Shown here: in pieces, positions 1 through 6,600 of the stretch
How positions within the stretch are numbered: position 1 is the first letter of the stretch
How the letters are laid out: every line of letters starts with the position of its first letter
From: Clostridiales bacterium
GTDB taxonomy: Bacteria; Bacillota_A; Clostridia; Saccharofermentanales; Saccharofermentanaceae
Direction of reading: 5' to 3'
DNA: 8,544 nucleotides
NCBI GenBank assembly: GCA_024695545.1
Contig: JAILHZ010000122.1
Span: 1-8,544, forward strand
The notes under the pieces: generated by a model
What the model was told of the DNA's origin: nothing
The model's input: only the letters and a program-made list of their open reading frames with translations
The model's database searches: none
Program-made: the position numbers and the translations under genes

Positions 1-275
1 GGCTGAACATTAACGTGCTCAGCGCCGAAGAGCTTCTTAGCTCTCTCGATAGCCAGAGACTCAACGATATCTACGTACTCGCATCCGCCGTAGTATCTCT
101 TTCCCGGGTATCCCTCTGCATACTTGTTTGTTAACGGGGAACCGGCAGCCTCAAGAACTGCTTCAGTTACGAAGTTCTCAGATGCAATCAGTTCGATCTT
201 ATTACGCTGACGCTCAACTTCCTGTGTTATCGCCTGAAATACCTCAGGATCTTCCGCTTTGATATGTTCAAACAT
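1..275 (-). CDS. glyA: Serine hydroxymethyltransferase, N-terminal part (cut by window edge)
   Basis: This is the first 91 codons of a PLP enzyme that interconverts serine and glycine while loading a one-carbon unit onto tetrahydrofolate in the cytosol. Visible family blocks are IELIASENF at residues 28-36, the [19 protein letters not shown] stretch at about 46-64, which carries conserved active-site Glu and Tyr residues, and [10 protein letters not shown] at the window edge. The full protein is normally about 410-420 residues, so most of it, including the PLP lysine, lies outside. The ATG at 275 has a GGAGG six bases upstream (282-286) and matches the usual family N-terminus. The gene has its own promoter and follows a terminator-like hairpin, so it is probably transcribed apart from the operon upstream. 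Its products, glycine and one-carbon folates, feed purine synthesis, which fits the nearby purB. The identification is firm. Confidence 0.96.
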   Translation of the reverse strand, partial: MFEHIKAEDPEVFQAITQEVERQRNKIELIASENFVTEAVLEAAGSPLTNKYAEGYPGKRYYGGCEYVDIVESLAIERAKKLFGAEHVNVQ

Positions 276-313
276 GGGATACCTCCAACAATATGATACA
301 AAATTACGCTAAT

Positions 314-342
314 ATCATAAACAAATTCTCGTCTTGCGTAAA
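314..342 (-). promoter_or_regulatory. Promoter for glyA
   Basis: Read on the minus strand, a -35 box TTTACG (337-342, 4 of 6 consensus bases) is followed after exactly 17 bases by a -10 box TATGAT (314-319, 5 of 6). Transcription would start near 307 and leave a 5' leader of about 32 nt that carries the GGAGG of glyA. No operator or riboswitch is apparent in so short a leader. The match is by eye against the sigma-A/sigma-70 consensus. Confidence 0.6.
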
Positions 343-380
343 GAGAAAAACGAAGTGAAACTGCACAAAAAGAAGACTTT

Positions 381-446
381 AAACAAAGAAAGAAAAAGAT
401 TTCGACACGCCTCCGCAGGCCAACGGCCGAGGACCAGCGCGAGAAA
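381..446 (-). terminator. Probable rho-independent terminator of the six-gene operon
   Basis: On the minus strand, 23 nt after the stop of the zinc-ribbon membrane protein, an imperfect hairpin forms. TTTC (443-446) pairs with GAAA (400-403), CGCGC (437-441) pairs with GCGTG (406-410, one G-U), then CTC pairs with GAG and GGCC with GGCC around a GTT loop, with unpaired bases on both sides. A T-rich tract with short C interruptions follows (381-399). The bulges and the interrupted T-tract make it less than ideal. Its position between the operon and the glyA promoter supports the call. Confidence 0.55.
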
Positions 447-468
447 CTATTTCTTTCTTGATATAATC

Positions 469-1653
469 TTACTTTTTCTCGATGACACCCATGATCTTAT
501 TACCACAGGTCTGGCAGATGTAATCTTCGTCAACTGCACCCGTGATCGGGGTGGCGCAGGACGGGCATGTGTCTTTGACGATCTTCTTGGCAAGGGCGAC
601 TTTGAGTTCTTCGTCATGCATTTCCAGTGTGCAGTGTGCAAGGTAACCATTTCGCAGCGCGCCTCTTACGCGATGCATCTTCTTCTCACCTTTTGCCTTG
701 ATCGACGGAATATCCGACGCCGGAATGAAAGGCTTTTCAGACTTTGAGAAGCATACAGCGCACGATTCCGCCTCATTAACGAAGAACACCTTAAAGAAAC
801 GTCTGACTGCAAGAATAATGAAAATCAGACCGAGGATCGATCCCCATACGATAAGATGAAGAAGATCAGCTCTTACCATAGAAAAGGATGACAGGTGTTT
901 CGAAGGATCCATAATCTGTTTCACCAGATAGTCATGGTCATTGTACTTCGCGATACTGTCTCCGACCATAAACAGGCAGAGTGCAGCGACACCCAGTCCG
1001 ACAATACAAAAAGCGATGAACAGATTTTTCTTCACATCCAGATTAGCTTTCTGATAATATGCCGGTTTATTGTGACCTTTCTGGACTTCATTGGAAATAC
1101 TGTAGAAACGGTCACCGGATAATACTTTCGCAAAAAGGTCCGAACTTCCGCAGTAACTGCAGGTTCCGGTAAAGTAGATCCTCTTATCGATCAGAGCGCC
1201 GCAGTTCTTGCACTCGCAGAGCGCTTTTTTACTGTACAGTTCAATGATCTTATTTCCTTCGACTGTCACAAAAGAATACTTTTTCATATAAATGAATTTG
1301 AACAGTGAGAGTTCAATAATGACCCAGAATACAGGCTTACCTGTCACCTTTGAGAGTTCTTTAAACGTAATACGTCCTTCCAGCGATCCTTCAAAATAAC
1401 TGGAATAGAATCTCGCGTCACCCATCAGTTTTCTGGAGACTGTCGCGACCAGGAAAGCACAGACCGAGAAGATAACGGCGCGGATCGCACCCGGCATGGA
1501 CTTGGCGTGAAGCGCTGTATCAATATCATCACGGTAATATGTCAGAAGATCAATAATGAGATACGCTCCGAAGAACATGAAGAAAACACCTGCGATGATC
1601 AGCAGGACATTCTTCACTTTCAGAACTTTAAGCACACGCTCTCGCAAATACAT
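469..1653 (-). CDS. Four-pass membrane protein with two zinc ribbons, function unknown
   Basis: I do not recognise a characterised family. From the ATG the protein has 394 residues and four hydrophobic segments, at about 15-38, 55-74, 211-230 and 264-284. Between the two membrane pairs, residues 81-143 resemble a winged-helix-like segment (ITFKELSKVTGKP) seen in other Firmicute membrane proteins with zinc ribbons. It is followed by a ribbon with Cys148, 151, 165 and 168 (Cys146 is an extra). The C-terminal part has a CAVC pair (298/301), Cys341, and a second ribbon with Cys363, 366, 380 and 383. Both ribbons have the same C-x2-C-x13-C-x2-C spacing. Paired cysteines suggest that these domains face the cytosol and bind zinc; this is inference. 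A GTG at 1659 is also in frame. I prefer the ATG at 1653 because AGGAG lies 10 nt from it and only 4 nt from the GTG. It is the last gene of the operon, 18 nt after its neighbour. Confidence 0.85.
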   Translation of the reverse strand: MYLRERVLKVLKVKNVLLIIAGVFFMFFGAYLIIDLLTYYRDDIDTALHAKSMPGAIRAVIFSVCAFLVATVSRKLMGDARFYSSYFEGSLEGRITFKELSKVTGKPVFWVIIELSLFKFIYMKKYSFVTVEGNKIIELYSKKALCECKNCGALIDKRIYFTGTCSYCGSSDLFAKVLSGDRFYSISNEVQKGHNKPAYYQKANLDVKKNLFIAFCIVGLGVAALCLFMVGDSIAKYNDHDYLVKQIMDPSKHLSSFSMVRADLLHLIVWGSILGLIFIILAVRRFFKVFFVNEAESCAVCFSKSEKPFIPASDIPSIKAKGEKKMHRVRGALRNGYLAHCTLEMHDEELKVALAKKIVKDTCPSCATPITGAVDEDYICQTCGNKIMGVIEKK

Positions 1654-1671
1654 AAACACTACTCTCCTCGA

Positions 1672-2694
1672 TTACATCTTATAGAGTTCATCCGTCTGCG
1701 GCGGAAGGAATTCGATTTCCTTTCCGTCAACATCCGTAAGAGTAAATTCCTTTTCCGTAAAAGCACCGATCACGCAGGCCGGTACTCCCTTTTCATCCAT
1801 AGCCTTGATCGTTCCTTCCGGATCATCTGTAGCCACAAGTATCGAACCGGAGGAGATCAGACGGTAAGGATCGATATCCATTGCTTCACAGATGGCCTTC
1901 GTGCAGGCAGCTACAGGCACTTTCGAGAGGTCCACGGAAACTCCGATACCGGAAAAATCGGCCATCTCGTAGGCTGCGCCGAGAACTCCGCCTTCGGTTA
2001 CATCGTGCATTAGATGTGTAGAGCTGTAAGTAATTCCGCGTGGACTTACCTCGCCGTTCTTATCCGGCAGTGAACACGCCGTAACACCATCTTCAACAAC
2101 GCTGATCTTATCGATGAATGTCTTTGCTTCGGAAAGAAGTTCTTCGGATACCTTTCCGACCAGAGCATCCTCATGCTCCATCGCGGCAATCCACGTTCCC
2201 TCAATACCCGCCGTCTTCGTCATGATCAGAGAATCACCCGGCTTTGCAATACCGCGCGGAACAGGCGCATTCTTATCCGCAATACCGAATGCAGTTGTGA
2301 TTACAATAAAGCGGTTGACACTGTCACTTACCTCAGTGTGACCGCCGACAATATCGACTCCAAGTGCTTTTGCTGTAGAAGAAGCCTGCTCCACGATATG
2401 AATAACATCTTTCTTTGTACAGTCCGGAGGTGCGATCAGAACCGTCAGGATCGCAGACGGACGGATACCGCATACAGCGATATCATTACAGGATACGTGA
2501 ATAGACAGAGCACCCGACTGCATTCCACCGGCCGTAATCGGATCAGATGAGGTTACAAGAAGCTTGTCTCCGAGGTCGAGCCATGCACAATCCGCACCGA
2601 TATTGGCACCGATCAGCGTACGCTCCGAAAGCTTCGGCAGACGAGAAAGAACAATGTCTTTGAGTTCTTCATTGGTTAACTTGCCAATACGCAT
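1672..2694 (-). CDS. AIR-synthase-superfamily ATPase (HypE/ThiL/PurM-fold), substrate unknown
   Basis: This 340-residue protein has the marks of the PurM/HypE/SelD/ThiL superfamily, whose members use ATP to phosphorylate or dehydrate small substrates or cofactors. Visible blocks are IGADCA at 32-37, SSDPIT at 49-54 (metal and nucleotide binding), SCNDIA at 68-73, GGHTE at 117-121, MTKTAG at 158-163, HDVTEGG at 230-236 and SSGS at 281-284. It is not canonical HypE, because the C-terminal PRxC motif that carries the thiocarboxamide is missing (it ends ELYKM). It is not SelD, because the N-terminal Cys/Sec-x-Lys signature is absent. Automated annotation would probably call it AIR synthase-related or hydrogenase maturation factor. 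Cys36 lies in the glycine-rich loop where many relatives read DDAA. The start has a strong AAAGGAG upstream. The gene follows thiI by 24 nt, so a link to sulfur transfer is possible but unproven. Confidence 0.9.
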   Translation of the reverse strand: MRIGKLTNEELKDIVLSRLPKLSERTLIGANIGADCAWLDLGDKLLVTSSDPITAGGMQSGALSIHVSCNDIAVCGIRPSAILTVLIAPPDCTKKDVIHIVEQASSTAKALGVDIVGGHTEVSDSVNRFIVITTAFGIADKNAPVPRGIAKPGDSLIMTKTAGIEGTWIAAMEHEDALVGKVSEELLSEAKTFIDKISVVEDGVTACSLPDKNGEVSPRGITYSSTHLMHDVTEGGVLGAAYEMADFSGIGVSVDLSKVPVAACTKAICEAMDIDPYRLISSGSILVATDDPEGTIKAMDEKGVPACVIGAFTEKEFTLTDVDGKEIEFLPPQTDELYKM

Positions 2695-2718
2695 AGGATC
2701 TCTCCTTTCAGGCAGAAA

Positions 2719-3942
2719 TCAGGACTTGGAGGTGCGCTCGATCTTATATGTCTCGATACCTTCGACACCCTGCTGTACAAGAGCGGCGATATCGAGGTTC
2801 GCCTCCGCCTCCACGATATGCTTCTTCTGCGGATGAGTCTTCGGATGCTTCGCAACAAAAACTGTGCAGCAGTCTTCATACGGAAGTATCGATGTTTCAA
2901 AAGCACCGATACGGCGGGAGATATTGCAGGTCTCCTCTTTATCGAGCCCGATAAGCGGACGGAATACAGGCATAGTCTTAACCACTTCATTCGTGATCTG
3001 GATCGCCTCGATGGTCTGGCTTGCGACCTGACCAAGAGATTCACCGGTGATCAGGCACTTACAGCCCTGCTTATTGGCAAGCTCTTCAGCGATCTCGAAC
3101 ATGATTCGTCTCATCGTGATCGTAAGCATATCCTGCGGGCTGTTCTTATAAAGATTCAGCTGGATATCCGTAAAGTTACATACATGGAGAAGGATCGTTC
3201 CGGAATACTGGGAAACGATTCTCGCAAGATCCTTAACCTTCTCAAGAGCACGCTCGCTGGTATAAGGATACGAATGGAAATAGATCGCTTCAAGCTGCAT
3301 TCCGCGGGAAGCCATCATGTAACCTGCAACCGGGCTATCGATACCGCCGGAAAGAAGGAGCATGCCCTTACCAGCTGTTCCGACCGGAAGACCTCTGTGG
3401 CCTTCAACCTTGCCGCTGTATACATAAAGATCCTCACGCACTTCGATATAGATCGTAAAATCCGGGTTATGAACGTCAACTGTAAGTTCCGGATGTGCAT
3501 CAAGGATCACCTCTCCGACATCCATACAGATTTCAGGAGATGCCAGCGGAAAACGCTTGTTACCGCGTTTACTCTCTACCTTGAATGTCTTATAATCGTG
3601 CTCGGCAAGGATATCATCAGTCAGCTGAACCGCCTGCTTCTTGATATCTTCCATATCACCGTTGAAACGGCGGACGAGGCTGGCAGATACCAGACCGAAT
3701 ACCTGAGTAACTGCATTTAATACCTGCTCTGCGGTCTCCTTATCTTCGAGAATATCCGGATTACTGTCCTTCGGCTCGATCCAGATTCGGGACTGGCTCT
3801 GTACGATGGAAAAAGCACCGTACTCCTTGAGTCTCCATCTCATATTATCCATGAGCTGGCGCTCGAACTTACCTCTATTCAGGCCCTTAAGCGCAATCTC
3901 GCCCATTCTTGCAAGTAGAATTGTCCGATAAGAATTCTCCAT
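2719..3942 (-). CDS. thiI: tRNA uracil 4-sulfurtransferase ThiI (short form, no rhodanese domain)
   Basis: ThiI makes 4-thiouridine at position 8 of tRNA. It adenylates the uracil with ATP and then delivers sulfur received as a persulfide from a cysteine desulfurase. The 407 residues show an N-terminal ferredoxin-like region (MGEIALKG at 13-20), a THUMP RNA-binding domain at about 60-170, and a PP-loop ATPase domain starting at SGGIDSP (198-204). GESLGQVASQT is at 300-310 and the PYEDCC block at 354-359. One cysteine of the Cys358/Cys359 pair probably corresponds to Cys344 of the E. coli enzyme. The E. coli protein is longer and carries a rhodanese domain, which is absent here as in the Bacillus type, so sulfur should come directly from the partner desulfurase encoded 52 nt upstream. 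The ATG has AGGAG 8 nt away. The identification is firm; an additional role in thiamine synthesis is not implied by these neighbours. Confidence 0.97.
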   Translation of the reverse strand: MENSYRTILLARMGEIALKGLNRGKFERQLMDNMRWRLKEYGAFSIVQSQSRIWIEPKDSNPDILEDKETAEQVLNAVTQVFGLVSASLVRRFNGDMEDIKKQAVQLTDDILAEHDYKTFKVESKRGNKRFPLASPEICMDVGEVILDAHPELTVDVHNPDFTIYIEVREDLYVYSGKVEGHRGLPVGTAGKGMLLLSGGIDSPVAGYMMASRGMQLEAIYFHSYPYTSERALEKVKDLARIVSQYSGTILLHVCNFTDIQLNLYKNSPQDMLTITMRRIMFEIAEELANKQGCKCLITGESLGQVASQTIEAIQITNEVVKTMPVFRPLIGLDKEETCNISRRIGAFETSILPYEDCCTVFVAKHPKTHPQKKHIVEAEANLDIAALVQQGVEGIETYKIERTSKS

Positions 3943-3994
3943 TCTTCTCTCTCCTGTCTTTCTCCAATCTTATAAGTATAAGGAATTGTCCTGA

Positions 3995-5134
3995 TCAGAC
4001 CTTGTATCTGTCGTAGATCTCTCTGATCGAAGATATCGTCTGATCCATCTCCTCTTTGGTGTTGAACCTCGAGAAGCTGAAACGGACGGCATTCTGCGCG
4101 ATTTCACGTCTTATGCCCATCTCCGATAACACATAACTGACTGCCTTTGTTTTACTGGAACATGCAGACACTGTCGAGACATAGATTCCTTTTTCCTCTA
4201 AACAGTGTAACATGGTTTCGGACTGAAAGGACGGAAAAGATACATTTAATACATAAGGAAGTGCATCCGAGGGAGAAAGGATCTCCGCACCGAGTCCCTT
4301 TAAGTCTTCTGCAAAGCCGTCACGAAGTTCTGTCATCTTCGAAAGATTCTCATCGATATTCTCATACGCTTTTTCTAATGCTAAGGCAAAAGCACTCGCA
4401 AGGTAAGGACTCTGCGTTCCCGATCTCATTCCCTTCTGCTGTCCGCCGCCGATGATAAGTGGCTGCACGCGCACACCGCTCTTAATGAACAGAAGGCCGA
4501 ATCCCTTCAGTGCATGGATCTTATGACCGGAAAAAGATGCCATATCAATGCCCATACGGGAAAGAGCGATCGGAAGCTTACCGAGAGACTGCACGCAGTC
4601 CAGATGGATCTTCGTATTTCTGTTCTTCTTATTTCTGATCGCAACGATATCCGAAAGCGGCAAGATGCTTCCGGATTCATTATTGACGTGTGTAAAAGTG
4701 ATCAGGGCCGTATTCTCATCCAGTGCTTTTTCCAGAGCATCGAGATCAGGCTTACCATCTGCACATACAGGAATATAGCAGACTTCATAGCCTTCCTTCT
4801 CCAGACGCGCCAGAGACTCGAGAGAAGCTTTATGCTCTGTCTTCGTAGAGATGATCTTCTTTCCGGCTCTCGGATTCTGGTGGACATAGCCCATGATGGC
4901 CGTGTTTACAGACTCTGAACCGCACGAAGTAAAGATAAGCTCTTCCTTCTTGCAGGAAAGGAGTTTACTGATCTTATCGAGACTTTCATTCAGGTCTCTT
5001 TCCGCAAGCACACCAAGACGGTGAAGCGATCCGGGATTACCGAAAGACTCTTCACCGCTCAGGGTTTCATATACCAAACGAGCCACTTCGGGAAGTGGCT
5101 TCGTGGTCGCACTATTGTCAAAATAAATGCTCAT
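3995..5134 (-). CDS. Cysteine desulfurase (NifS/IscS family), likely sulfur donor to ThiI
   Basis: This is a 379-residue fold-type I PLP enzyme that removes sulfur from L-cysteine, leaving alanine and an enzyme-bound persulfide. The N-terminus YFDNSATT (4-11) is the family hallmark. PLP contacts are visible at His101 (TEHKA), Asn151 (NNESG), Asp179 and Gln182 (LDCVQ), and Lys205 in SFSGHK, which forms the Schiff base. The persulfide cysteine is Cys325 in SACSSK, in a short mobile loop. RSGT is at 237-240. TEHKA has Lys where relatives usually have Pro or another small residue. It lies directly upstream of thiI, like the dedicated NifS-type partner of ThiI in Bacillus, so tRNA thiolation is its likely main job. 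Supply to Fe-S clusters cannot be excluded. The ATG at 5134 is fixed because an in-frame TAG lies two codons upstream. No close Shine-Dalgarno is present (see the hairpin entry). The symbol is left open because iscS, nifS and nifZ are all used. Confidence 0.94.
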   Translation of the reverse strand: MSIYFDNSATTKPLPEVARLVYETLSGEESFGNPGSLHRLGVLAERDLNESLDKISKLLSCKKEELIFTSCGSESVNTAIMGYVHQNPRAGKKIISTKTEHKASLESLARLEKEGYEVCYIPVCADGKPDLDALEKALDENTALITFTHVNNESGSILPLSDIVAIRNKKNRNTKIHLDCVQSLGKLPIALSRMGIDMASFSGHKIHALKGFGLLFIKSGVRVQPLIIGGGQQKGMRSGTQSPYLASAFALALEKAYENIDENLSKMTELRDGFAEDLKGLGAEILSPSDALPYVLNVSFPSFQSETMLHCLEEKGIYVSTVSACSSKTKAVSYVLSEMGIRREIAQNAVRFSFSRFNTKEEMDQTISSIREIYDRYKV

Positions 5135-5156
5135 AGTCTATCTTCGCAGATCCTCC
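5135..5156 (-). promoter_or_regulatory. Distant Shine-Dalgarno with bridging hairpin before the desulfurase start
   Basis: On the minus strand a GGAGG (5152-5156) lies 17 nt from the ATG at 5134, too far for normal use. The bases between fold as ATCT (5148-5151), GCGA (5144-5147) and AGAT (5140-5143): a 4-bp stem closed by a GNRA-type tetraloop that begins directly after the GGAGG. Only AGACT (5135-5139) remains, giving an effective spacing of 5 nt. No other Shine-Dalgarno-like run lies nearer. The sequence is plain to see; its use in translation is inference. The stem alone is weak, at one G-C and three A-U pairs. Confidence 0.5.
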
Positions 5157-5163
5157 GAAAGAA

Positions 5164-6597
5164 TCAGACATTCAGTTCCGGCTCATCCATATCCAGCTCG
5201 GAAGCATACATCTTCAGTACGGGCTCAACATCGTTCTTCAGGAAAGATGTGACCTGCTCAGGGCAGCGTCCGATATAGAGCTTCGGATCCAGGAGTGTAT
5301 CCAGGGAATCCTTATCCAGACCGAATGCCGGGTCATCTGCGATACGTGTCAGAAGATCGTTCGGAAGGCCCTCTTCCTTAACTACCTTACCGGCAGCCAT
5401 GGAGTGAACACGGATCTTCTCGTGAAGTTCCTGACGGTCACCGCCGCGCTTAACTGCTTCCATCATGATGTTCTCAGTTGCCATGAAAGGCAGCTCGTTC
5501 ATGATGTGGTTGTGGATCATCTTCGGATATACAACCAGTCCGGAGGCAACGTTGAGGTAGATGCTCAGGGTCGCGTCAACTGCGAGGAATGCTTCCGGAA
5601 CGGAGATGCGCTTATTTGCAGAGTCATCGAGCGTCCTCTCGAACCACTGCTCGGAAGCGGTCATTGCCGGATTCAGAGCATTTGCGATGACATAACGGGA
5701 CAGAGAGCAGATACGCTCGGATCTCATCGGGTTTCTCTTATAAGCCATCGCGGAAGAACCGATCTGTGTCTTTTCGAAAGGCTCCTCAATCTCCTTCAGG
5801 TGTTGCAGGAGACGGATGTCATTGCTGAACTTATGAGCGGATGTCGCAATACCGGAAAGAGTATTCAAAACCTTCGCATCAAGCTTTCTGGTATATGTCT
5901 GACCGGATACGGAGATGGATGCTTCAAATCCCATCTTCTCAGCGATCATCTGATCAAGCTTCTCAACCTTCTCGTGGTCACCCTGGAAAAGATCCAGGAA
6001 GCTGGCCTGTGTACCTGTAGTACCCTTGCAGCCCAGAGGCTTAAGGCAGGAAAGTGTGTAATCCAGTTCATCAAGGTCGATCAGAAGATCCTGGAGCCAC
6101 AGTGTCGCACGCTTACCGACGGTTACAAGCTGTGCAGGCTGGAAGTGTGTGAAACCGAGTGTCGGCATCGCCTTATACTCATCAGCGAATTTCGCAAGTT
6201 TCTCGATAACTGCAAGAAGTCTCTTACGGGTAAGGATCAGAGCCTCACGCATAAGAAGGATATCTGTGTTATCGCCAACGTAGCAGGATGTAGCACCGAG
6301 GTGGATGATTCCCTTTGCCTTCGGGCACTGCTCACCGTACGCATGTACATGAGCCATTACATCATGACGGACAAGCTTCTCTTCTCTAGCAGCAACATCA
6401 TAGTTGATATCTTCCTTGGAAGCTTCAAGCTCGGCGATCTGCTCATCGGTAATGTTCAGGCCGAGTTCTTTTTCACAGGAAGCCAGATAGATCCAGAGCT
6501 GTCTCCAGGTCTTAAACTTATGATCAGGCGAGAAGATCGCCTTCATTTCCTTACTGGAATAACGGGAATTCAGCGGACTTTCGTAGATATCCTTCAT
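5164..6597 (-). CDS. purB: Adenylosuccinate lyase
   Basis: PurB releases fumarate twice in purine synthesis: from SAICAR to give AICAR, and from adenylosuccinate to give AMP. It acts as a cytosolic homotetramer of the fumarase/aspartase superfamily. The 477-residue protein shows RHDVMAH at 77-83, HLGATS at 99-104, FTHFQPAQ at 149-156 with the conserved catalytic-region histidine, and the flexible signature loop GSSAMAYKRNP at 280-290 that carries the catalytic serine. It is longer than the Bacillus form (about 430) and resembles the longer type also found in animals and many Clostridia. The ATG has GGAGG 8 nt upstream, inside the last codons of the aminotransferase gene, and the two genes are only 3 nt apart, so coupled translation is likely. 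Aspartate made by its neighbour is the nitrogen donor whose skeleton PurB releases. The identification is firm. Confidence 0.97.
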   Translation of the reverse strand: MKDIYESPLNSRYSSKEMKAIFSPDHKFKTWRQLWIYLASCEKELGLNITDEQIAELEASKEDINYDVAAREEKLVRHDVMAHVHAYGEQCPKAKGIIHLGATSCYVGDNTDILLMREALILTRKRLLAVIEKLAKFADEYKAMPTLGFTHFQPAQLVTVGKRATLWLQDLLIDLDELDYTLSCLKPLGCKGTTGTQASFLDLFQGDHEKVEKLDQMIAEKMGFEASISVSGQTYTRKLDAKVLNTLSGIATSAHKFSNDIRLLQHLKEIEEPFEKTQIGSSAMAYKRNPMRSERICSLSRYVIANALNPAMTASEQWFERTLDDSANKRISVPEAFLAVDATLSIYLNVASGLVVYPKMIHNHIMNELPFMATENIMMEAVKRGGDRQELHEKIRVHSMAAGKVVKEEGLPNDLLTRIADDPAFGLDKDSLDTLLDPKLYIGRCPEQVTSFLKNDVEPVLKMYASELDMDEPELNV

Positions 6598-6600
6598 GTC

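Noticed and set aside
334..747. A plus-strand ORF of 137 codons starting in the glyA upstream region
   Set aside because: Its first part crosses the minus-strand promoter and terminator, and the rest lies opposite the zinc-ribbon gene. The product is low-complexity lysine/arginine-rich at its start, with no support for coding.
1672..2694. Reading the AIR-synthase relative as SelD (selenophosphate synthetase) or PurM
   Set aside because: The SelD Cys/Sec signature near the N-terminus is absent and no selenocysteine gene is nearby. PurM-specific N-terminal sequence is also missing; nearness to purB alone is not enough.
2389..2820. The same 10-mer CATATCGTGG at two places, in the AIR-synthase relative and in thiI
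   Set aside because: Both copies encode His-Ile-Val-Glu in conserved coding sequence; it is coincidence of codon choice, not a repeat element.
2818..3720. A 300-codon plus-strand ORF opposite thiI
   Set aside because: The same reason applies: the minus strand carries ThiI with all motifs, and the plus-strand product shows no recognisable domain.
3943..3994. An internal promoter before thiI (TATAAG box) and an A-U hairpin CTTAT-ACTT-ATAAG
   Set aside because: The -35 region 17 bases upstream matches only 3 of 6 bases, and the 5-bp A-U stem has no T-run, so it is neither a convincing promoter nor a terminator.
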